Shown here piece after piece: positions 56,350-64,000 of a stretch of DNA of 64,000 nt. The notes beneath the pieces were generated by a model that was not told the DNA's origin, ran no database searches, and saw only the letters and a list, made by a program, of their open reading frames with translations. The DNA is from Sporopachydermia quercuum (lineage: Eukaryota > Ascomycota > Sporopachydermiomycetes > Sporopachydermiales > Sporopachydermiaceae). A program made the position numbers and the translations under genes. The stretch is taken from the NCBI GenBank assembly GCA_001599295.1, contig BCGN01000006.1, positions 372,001 through 436,000 on the forward strand. The letters run 5' to 3'. Each line of letters opens with the position of its first letter. Positions within the stretch are counted from its first letter, which is position 1.

Positions 56350-59300
56350 TTGATATCTTTACAAGTTTTCAAACAAAGAACTTCATAATGCAACTTGCGT
56401 ACCAGGAATTGAAATCCACCAAAATGCAACTGGATTCTCCTATTACAAGAAATATTTGAACAGGTTGATCTTCTCGGTGTAATAAATTTGAACTATACCG
56501 TTGCGGCCTTATTGAACTCCTCAAGCACAAAACTATTAGCCTATTGTTTCTTTAAGACAATTGATTATCTGACTGTCGATAACCTTACTAGCTAATATTT
56601 GATGTGCTTTGTATTTGCCAATAACCTTACGACATTTGATATCGTCCAGCTACTTGGTTTGGTGTTCTACTCCGCTTGCTGCTGAATATAATGAATGATA
56701 AGACATTAATTTAACAAGCTCCTCACTTATTGGTCATTCTGATACTCTCCTGGAGATAAATCCATGTAATCTGCCATTGGTTGTTTATTATATTATTATT
56801 TTACTCATTTGTGTTCAAGTAAGTATATAGGAGTACACTCTGAGGTTTATCAACTTAGATCGAAATTATTCTTGAACTAGATATTGCACTAGAGAATTCT
56901 GGAAATCATAAGGAAAGTTACAAGGATTTATGGCTATATTTGTTTTTGGTTATAGACCGTATCATATCAGATTCTCAGTAACCATCAACTCTCTTGAACA
57001 TGCCTTGTATTTTTAAAATAAGGAAATTTGGACATATCTGGAATGATAGTCTATATGCCTGAGCTGAACCCTGTAGTTTGTTTGTAGTCAAGAGTGCCGA
57101 AAGAAACGTCTTTGTTTCATCAATTTCAGATAACCCGTGCACAACCTGTAGGCTTGAATTTACTTCCGTAATTGATATCTGATCCTCTCCAATAGTAAGT
57201 AAATGGAATTTAGATATTCATACTAAATTAGGGATATACCATATCAAGTTCAAAACCTGTATCCATATATTGTACTACAGTTCTCTCGCTACGCTTGATT
57301 TGCTGTGATAAGGTTGATACCAAAATCCGACGGAAGCACTCTAGGGATTTTATATTTCCTAACATATAACCTCTAACTGTATCTCCCGCATGTTTCTAAT
57401 TTATAGAGTAGTACAATTGTCAACGATACAATTGGCAACTACAATCCGACTGCTCAATCAACTTCAACCTCGTCTTAACTCAAGATTGTAAGCTTATCAT
57501 GCCTACCCCTTCAGGAAATTTTCCTTTCGTTGGCACCAGCTGGCAATGAAGAGGAAGACTTATTATTTCTTAATAAGCTTACCAGATTTCTCATATTGAG
57601 TGTATTGAGCCCGATAATTCAAATATACACTTTGTCAGAAATACAATTGAAAGATTCACCTTTTCTTCCATCGTGCTTTATATCTCGAGGCTGCTTTTAC
57701 ATACTACACTGTATACAATAGTATTTTTTCCTTTTTTGGTGGAGTTGTAGATAAGCAAAACACGACAATATTAGATAGTAAGATTATATTTTGCAACTTA
57801 ACTTGTATAAGCCTCAATACTAACTAAAAAGAAATAAAAGAAAGAAACAACAACTTGAGGAAGCGATTGTCTTATTCTGTTATCTATACCTAATGATCCT
57901 GGTAATTATGCCTATTCTCTATGCGTTGTTTTCAAGCTCTACTCAATCAGTGAACAACCAACCAAGTTTAGATCCCTAGTTATTTATTGAATGGGCTAGT
58001 AATGTCGTGAAATTTCCCATCGGGTGCTTTAACGCCATCCAGAACATCCTACTGAAAAAATATTAATATTTCTTATAATGAATGATACCTATCAGTAATA
58101 TTGAATGTTTCTGTTCTGTCTTACTTTTGATTCACGTTCAATTTTCTTTTTACCTAGTGAGCAACTTATTAAACTGAAATTCTGATGCTTATGATGTATA
58201 TTTATTAGATGTCATATTTCGATATCTGCCTCCTACTAATGGTTGAAATTTCAATTATAAAATGCGAAATTCATTAATTATATCTTGCTGAAATGGATCT
58301 TAATGGTCTCTCACAACGGTCACTGTCAACGGACATTAAAAGACAATTGTTGTTTAGGTATCGTATAGCTTTCGGAACTAGTTATGAAATGAGTAGAGTA
58401 TAGTATACTCATGTGAGAGTATATTATAGGAGTAAGCTGATACATATAATACATCATGCAATATAATTTATTATTTATGATAAGCTAAGAAGAATTGAAA
58501 AACATAAAAATATTAGCTTTGATCTCTTCATGCCGTCTGTCATGTCATCTTCATTTCATTTATGGTTATTTTGGGTTTCTTTTTCTTTCACGTATCGTAG
58601 CAAAACTATGGAGCGAAATTACACGTCAAATACTCAGATCAAAGTGTTCATTTGTAACTATCTTCTTCTTGAGTCTCAAAAATAAGTGACTCCTACACCC
58701 TATCTGCCTCGATGTTGGAGTTAGGCTATAACTATGACCTTGAAATTTTTAGACACACCCATAAGTATTGATTCATTAAGCACGTATATTTTCTGCTAGT
58801 GAATTTAATGATATCATAAGTTTTTCTTTCCCTTCAGGAAAAAGGAGAACTCTCTAGTTCATAGCTTCAAGACATAGCAAATATGAACAAATCTAGAGTC
58901 AGCGGATTTGGTATACCTCCTCTTCTACTCTAGATAATATAATGTGAAAAGTTCCCCATCTCTCTCCATTTTATTCAGTATCATTAAGCAATCACGTGCT
59001 TCGCGTACGAATGATTTATTTAATAAAAGGACCACTACCGCAAAACGCTTACATTGCTCAAAGACACAACATAAGTTTCAACAGGTCACCTAACGAGGAT
59101 TTGAAGCTACTTACTTAACTTAGAAAGTATTGAGATCTCATTAATCTATCTAAATTTCTCTCATTTTCATTAATTCCTAAAACCACATGGAGTTCCTTCT
59201 TCGCCTCAACTCAGCTTTTGTTAGCAACAACACCTTTGCTAACAAGAATTGGTACTTCTCAATGGCCAGAGGAAGCATCACCATCATCTATCTGCTAGTG

Positions 59301-61076
59301 GTCAAATGAGTGAGCTCCTCTGCTGCCAGCTACTATCACAACTCATTCTGCAACTCTTTGAAAATAAACTTGATTTTCCAGCCGAATCCTGAAACACTGC
59401 ACTAATTCTAATTACGTCGTGAAGTACTTTCATCACAATTAGATAAATTAAGTGATAAATCTTGTTCGGAAGGCACGGATTATTTGATTATTGTTTTATA
59501 CAGTCATATTAACATTAATTCCAAAAGCAATTGCCCGCTCGACAGAGATGCTTAGTTCAAATCTTCGAAGTCGGAGAGAGGTGCAATTATTCTGGCTAAG
59601 TCAACAGGTTGTGAGAAAAAATTGACAGAGCAACGTTAACTTGAACATTATTGCAAAAAAAGTGTAGTATGATGTCCTCAGATCGCGATGCCATCCATAT
59701 AAACTATGACATTTATTTGAGGAAGCAAAAGATGAATCAAAATTGGAATTTAGGATGTTTTCATATGTTACAATATGACTGTTTATCCTGGTAAGACAAT
59801 TTTTGGGGCATAATTGCATGCTAATCTATGTTTAATTATTCTTATTGCATTCTTTTGAAATGTTGAGAATGATTTTTCAGTTGTACTGTTATCGAGTTAT
59901 AATAAGTCACATGACTATTTGATACTGGTAACAAGTTTCTATATATTGACTGACTACGTGTTATGGGACTATTGGAATGTGCAAACATTCGAAATTGGTA
60001 CATCTATTTTTTATTACTATATAAGGAAAATTCCAAATCTTTAATACGCGTTTTAGTATAGCTTGAACTTCGAGTTTAAGCCTGTTTTGTTTTCCAGCTC
60101 TACCAGTGTAGTGGAAGTAGTACCTGATTTCCAGGGGCATCTGCCTCCTACTATGGGGAATCTTATTTGTAACAAGAAATTAGCCGATTTCATGATTCTA
60201 GTAATATTGTCTTCGTTTGTTGATGTCCTTTTTTCATTTTGTTATGTTCCTGGACAAGATTTTGTACCCAACGATTTTTCAGTTGAATTCATTTGCAAAT
60301 CACTGATCCACCATAGCATTTAATGCAAATCATTCCTGTATCCATCAGGGTCTTGGAGGAGAAGAAAGTACTCTTGCATAAATGTACCTATGTCAATCTC
60401 TGCATCGAAATACTTCACGCGTAGTTTCTGTAGTTTTCTCTTAGTGATTGGTGTTATCATTCAAAATCATCGTATTCATTAATTAATGCAAGACGTTGAA
60501 AATAATACTACCCTTTTGTGTAATTCAACAAAATATTCATGAATCAAAACATTAATGCAAATATATTGTAAGCACCAAAGTCTTCTCCTCCTTTGATTGA
60601 TACTCCCAAAGATTCAAGATAGCATACATCTAAGAATTTAAAGTTCAAGAGTAGTCGCGTTCGACATGAAACCTTGTTTCAAAATCGTTTGAGCTTAGCT
60701 GCAATAGATACGATTGTATTGAGTGCTCAAAAGAAAATCATTTTTGTTCGTTCGTGTTGCAATGGAGGGAGATATTCTTTTTTTGTTCTTCACTGATTTC
60801 TCAAAAGCCATCGAAAATGAGTCTCGAAAAAGTGTCCAAAAGTCAAAATAAAAAATAAAAAATAAAAAAAAAAAGGAAAAAATTGATGATTAAAAAGAGT
60901 TCAATCAATATTGAATCTAGTAAACAGTCAATGCAAGAAATTCAGTGTCGATCTTGTTTGTTTTCTTTGTACAATTCAAAGAAGTGAAAATTACAAGATT
61001 GAAAGAGCAAACAAATAGAAAGCAGAAGTTGTAGTTTCTTTGTAAACAGCACTGAGCTATCTTATTTTGCCACAGG

Positions 61077-64000
61077 ATGTCATATATTGGTGCTGTAGCC
61101 GTTGGGCATATCCCTGATACTGCGTTTACAAAAATCAGACCAGCACCTAGACCACCGGGATACAAGGGAAACATAATCGTTCAGAACTCTCAAGATGCAT
61201 CCAATACTGACGTACCGAGCACTTCACCCCAATCGAATGAGAGATTTTTAGAAGCAAACAAAGGAGACGTTTCACAAAGCCATCAAATCNGTCATTCAAA
61301 TAACTCATCGTCATCTTCAATTGGCAGTTCGGGTTTTGGTTTAGATTTTACAAATGCTACAAAACAGAAAGTTCGAAACTCCAATTCCTTTGATAGAACT
61401 GATAATGTTACAACGAGTAAACCAGTAGATTTACCAGCTTTGAGAACAAGTAATTTACCATCTTCGAGTGGCCCATCTTCGGCTGGTTCAAAAATGAAGA
61501 AAGAAGGATGGGTTTATATCAGAGACGAGAACTCATTACTGCCAACTTGGAATAAACGTTTCATGGTCCTGAAAGGGTCGGTTCTCTATTTGTTAAAACG
61601 TGAACCCTTTGACATAGAAGCTAGTGCTCTGTTTGTTCGCTGGGACGACAATGACTCCGAATTCTATCCTTCACCTCATTTTCAAGAATTGATCTCCGGT
61701 AGTATTCAGCTGAATACAGTGATAACTGCTTTCAGAATCGATAAATCATCAAAAAAGAAGAAATTCTCTTTCCAAATGAAGACCATCAAAAAGCCTGTCA
61801 CTGTTTCTTGCAATACAATGGAAGAAGTCGACGGGTGGATAAATGTGGTCAACTCAAAGTGCTCTGGGTCAACTGTATCTAATCCTTCGAACTTTAGGCA
61901 CGTAGCTCATGTGGGTTTCAACTCATCAACTAATCAATTTTCTGGATTACCAGAAAATATGGAGAAACTTCTGATAGGTTCAAATATTACTGAAGAAGAT
62001 ATGAAAGAAGATCCGAAAGCAGTTGAAGGTGCTCTCAGATTCTTCAACAATTATATTGAGAACGACAATAACATGGGAATGGTCAAAGTAACTGGTGATA
62101 GTACATTACCTACAAATGCTTCTTACACTATTCTCCAAAAAAAGAAGCCTGTAAACCATAACATAATTACCGCAACACCGATCACTCTCAATTCATCACC
62201 TTCTTATCTTGCGGCACCTCAAACTGTTGAACTAAAGAGACCATCTGTCCCGGGTGACAGGTCTCAAAAAACATTCTCGCAATCATCTTTTTTGAATTCA
62301 ACTGCACATACTATAAAATCTCCTGTTGATTTGACAGGTGCTTTTCCTTTCCTTACAAAGGCACCTTGCAAAGGTGGAAATGAAATGAAAAAAGTAACCA
62401 GTTTAAATCCCGGACCAAGACCAGTAAATACGAAGAATCATAGCCAAAGTCCGTTAATGAGGCAGCATCCTAACCAGTTTGCTGACGAAAGGAAAAATAT
62501 AGTAGCTGTTAGGCCGGCTCCTAGAGTACCTGATTTAGGTAAGTCAGCATTGCATCGGCAAGAGCACGGCACTTCCCCTATTAATAGATCGCAACAAAAT
62601 CAACATATGCAGGAACAGAGGATCAATCAAACCACCTACGCTAATCAATACTCTGGTGTGTATAGCCAAACCGCTAAAAATCCAGAAAGTAATCAAACCC
62701 AACATAAGGATCAATTGTCCTTAAAGATTTCAACAAATAATGATCAGCTATATTCTATGTCGAATCCTTACTTGAATTCCCCGTTCAATTCACCATCACC
62801 TGGGGAGAGTAAACCTAGTTTTGAATCCTTCAATGGTAAGGAAAACGTTTACTTACAACGTGAGCCTACAAAACCTCTGCAACCTCTTCGTATTGCACCT
62901 GCTGTGCCAGCTAGTCATTCGGTTACTCACCAAGGCTCGCCCAAAGAAGCATCACCTCTGGCTATTAGAAGGAATGATGCTGATAATGTCCCTTCTTATT
63001 CTCAGAATAATCAAACTCAAGCACTTAAAGTTCATACTGAAGTCAGCAGGACACCAGAAAATCAGACTAATAGAAAAGAAAGTAGTCGATCGGGGTCAAA
63101 TGATGCTAAAAATATGGCTAATCTACGTGCTTTAGTCAATAGGACTGTATTACCTCAAGATTTCTATCAGAGAAAGCAGAAAATTGGACAAGGTGCCTCT
63201 GGGTTAGTTTACGTGGCTGTGACGTTGAAACCTATTAGTATCAATAACACCAAATCTCATTTCAGAGTCGAGAAGCCTGTTGGATCAAAAGTGGCTATTA
63301 AACAAATGGACCTTAGCGCTCAGCCTCGCAAAGAACTTATAGTGAATGAAATTTCTGTAATGAAAGAAAGTCAGCATAAGAATATTGTCAATTTCTTGGA
63401 CTCATTTTTGGTACGAAATGAGAAAGAACTGTGGGTCATTATGGAATATATGGAAGGCGGGTCCTTGACAGATATCATTGAAAATAATCCACCATCTTCT
63501 ATCTCTGAAAGTCAAATGTCATATATCTGTAGAGAGACTGTTGAAGGATTGCGACATCTACATCATAACAATATTATTCATCGCGATATCAAATCCGATA
63601 ATGTTCTGTTAGACTCTAATGGAAATGTTAAGATAACAGATTTTGGTTTCTGCGCTAAATTAACAGGGCAAAGATCTAAGAGGGCTACAATGGTTGGAAC
63701 TCCTTACTGGATGGCACCTGAAGTTATTAGAAGGGACCAATATGATTCTAAAGTTGATGTTTGGTCTCTGGGCATTATGATTATAGAAATGATTCAATCT
63801 GAGCCTCCTTATCTCAACGAGGAACCTTTGAAGGCTTTATACATTATTGCAGCCAAAGGAACACCAAAGCTTGAAAAGCCAGAACTACTAAGTATGGCTC
63901 TAAAGTCGTTTTTGAGTATATGCTTGTGTGTTGATGTGAAATACAGAGCCTCAACTGATGATCTCATCAAACATGAGTTTTTGAGAAAAGCGTGTGATAG
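61077..64000 (+). CDS. CLA4: PAK-family kinase Cla4, 3' end outside window
   Basis: Cdc42-activated protein kinase for septin assembly, bud emergence and cytokinesis. Open from ATG 61077 to the window edge, 974 residues; only about a dozen are missing by comparison with S. cerevisiae Cla4. Order: N-terminal RPAPRPPGYKGN, a PH domain (about 140-260, starting KKEGWVYIRDENSLLPTWNK), the CRIB motif at 269 (NPSNFRHVAHVGFNSSTNQF), a long Ser/Gln/Asn-rich linker, and the kinase domain from about 695: GQGASGLVY (704-712), Lys742 (VAIKQM), HRDIKSDN with Asp837, DFGFCAKL with Asp855, and VGTPYWMAPEV. PH plus CRIB separates Cla4 from Ste20. An undetermined base at 61290 affects one residue. The bases just before ATG (TTATTTTGCCACAG) resemble a splice acceptor, so a short upstream exon or a leader intron is possible. 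Confidence 0.95.
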   Translation, partial: MSYIGAVAVGHIPDTAFTKIRPAPRPPGYKGNIIVQNSQDASNTDVPSTSPQSNERFLEANKGDVSQSHQIXHSNNSSSSSIGSSGFGLDFTNATKQKVRNSNSFDRTDNVTTSKPVDLPALRTSNLPSSSGPSSAGSKMKKEGWVYIRDENSLLPTWNKRFMVLKGSVLYLLKREPFDIEASALFVRWDDNDSEFYPSPHFQELISGSIQLNTVITAFRIDKSSKKKKFSFQMKTIKKPVTVSCNTMEEVDGWINVVNSKCSGSTVSNPSNFRHVAHVGFNSSTNQFSGLPENMEKLLIGSNITEEDMKEDPKAVEGALRFFNNYIENDNNMGMVKVTGDSTLPTNASYTILQKKKPVNHNIITATPITLNSSPSYLAAPQTVELKRPSVPGDRSQKTFSQSSFLNSTAHTIKSPVDLTGAFPFLTKAPCKGGNEMKKVTSLNPGPRPVNTKNHSQSPLMRQHPNQFADERKNIVAVRPAPRVPDLGKSALHRQEHGTSPINRSQQNQHMQEQRINQTTYANQYSGVYSQTAKNPESNQTQHKDQLSLKISTNNDQLYSMSNPYLNSPFNSPSPGESKPSFESFNGKENVYLQREPTKPLQPLRIAPAVPASHSVTHQGSPKEASPLAIRRNDADNVPSYSQNNQTQALKVHTEVSRTPENQTNRKESSRSGSNDAKNMANLRALVNRTVLPQDFYQRKQKIGQGASGLVYVAVTLKPISINNTKSHFRVEKPVGSKVAIKQMDLSAQPRKELIVNEISVMKESQHKNIVNFLDSFLVRNEKELWVIMEYMEGGSLTDIIENNPPSSISESQMSYICRETVEGLRHLHHNNIIHRDIKSDNVLLDSNGNVKITDFGFCAKLTGQRSKRATMVGTPYWMAPEVIRRDQYDSKVDVWSLGIMIIEMIQSEPPYLNEEPLKALYIIAAKGTPKLEKPELLSMALKSFLSICLCVDVKYRASTDDLIKHEFLRKACD

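Larger units (their letters stand above)
50384..61076. other. 10.7-kb interval without an intact gene
   Basis: By far the longest gap in the window. Only short open frames occur, none with a clear family, plus several coding-like fragments without starts (51074-51259 on minus; 56182-56349 and 56416-56595 on plus) and a likely copia RNase H relic (53665-53925 on minus). GC-richer patches such as 55622-55745 interrupt the AT-rich sequence. The interval is flanked by ordinary genes on both sides, so it is internal to a chromosome. It looks like a graveyard of decayed genes and elements; a centromeric region is one possible reason for its persistence. Confidence 0.5.

Noticed and set aside
58990-59010. 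CACGTG followed by AT-rich DNA, like a point-centromere CDEI
   Set aside because: No CDEIII-like TTCCGAA at the right spacing, and point centromeres are limited to Saccharomyces relatives.
60846-60880. AAAATAAAAAATAAA tract upstream of CLA4
   Set aside because: Ordinary poly(dA)-rich promoter sequence; not an element of its own.

Overview
This window is nuclear DNA of a budding yeast (Saccharomycotina), AT-rich and eukaryotic throughout. Twenty genes can be recognised, and a further small gene of unknown function looks real. Eight genes carry at least 18 spliceosomal introns between them: BTN1 has six, an Izh/PAQR gene four, MON1 and BIT61 two each, and MRL1, TEF1, RHB1 and NPR2 one each. 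Donors are mostly GTAAGT or GTATGT, branch points are TACTAAC or close variants, and most introns are 60-120 nt. CTG codons fall at conserved leucine or hydrophobic positions (Ypt7, Gdh2, Btn1, Bit61), so CTG reads as leucine. Low GC, many introns and a standard code suggest an intron-rich lineage outside the Saccharomyces and Candida (CUG-Ser) groups. The exact species cannot be named from sequence alone.

Layout from left to right: 3' part of MRL1 (+), TEF1 with an intron straight after its ATG (+), YPT7 (-), PHO80 (+), GDH2 (+), ATG2 (+), RHB1/Rheb (-), a small unknown ORF (+), NPR2 (+), an auxin-efflux-carrier-type transporter (+), MRPL37/mL54 (-), NUP82 (+), SDH8 (-), BNA3 (+), BTN1 (+), BIT61 (-), MON1 (+), RRP6 (-), an Izh/PAQR receptor (+). 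Then comes about 10.7 kb with no intact gene, and finally the PAK kinase CLA4 (+), which runs off the right edge close to its C-terminus.

Many genes belong to nutrient signalling and the vacuole: Npr2 and Rheb act upstream of TORC1, Bit61 belongs to TORC2, Atg2 to autophagy, Ypt7 and its exchange factor subunit Mon1 to vacuole fusion, Btn1 to the vacuole membrane, Gdh2 to nitrogen catabolism, and Mrl1 to vacuolar sorting. This may be chance, and nothing in the sequence shows co-regulation.

The most unusual non-coding features are a perfect 18-bp hairpin between TEF1 and YPT7, a GC-richer patch with possible stems upstream of PHO80, paired CACGTG sites between SDH8 and BNA3, and the 10.7-kb gene-poor interval. 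That interval holds short coding-like fragments, including one that resembles the RNase H end of an old Ty1/copia element. ATG2 differs from its neighbours in being rich in CpG-containing codons.
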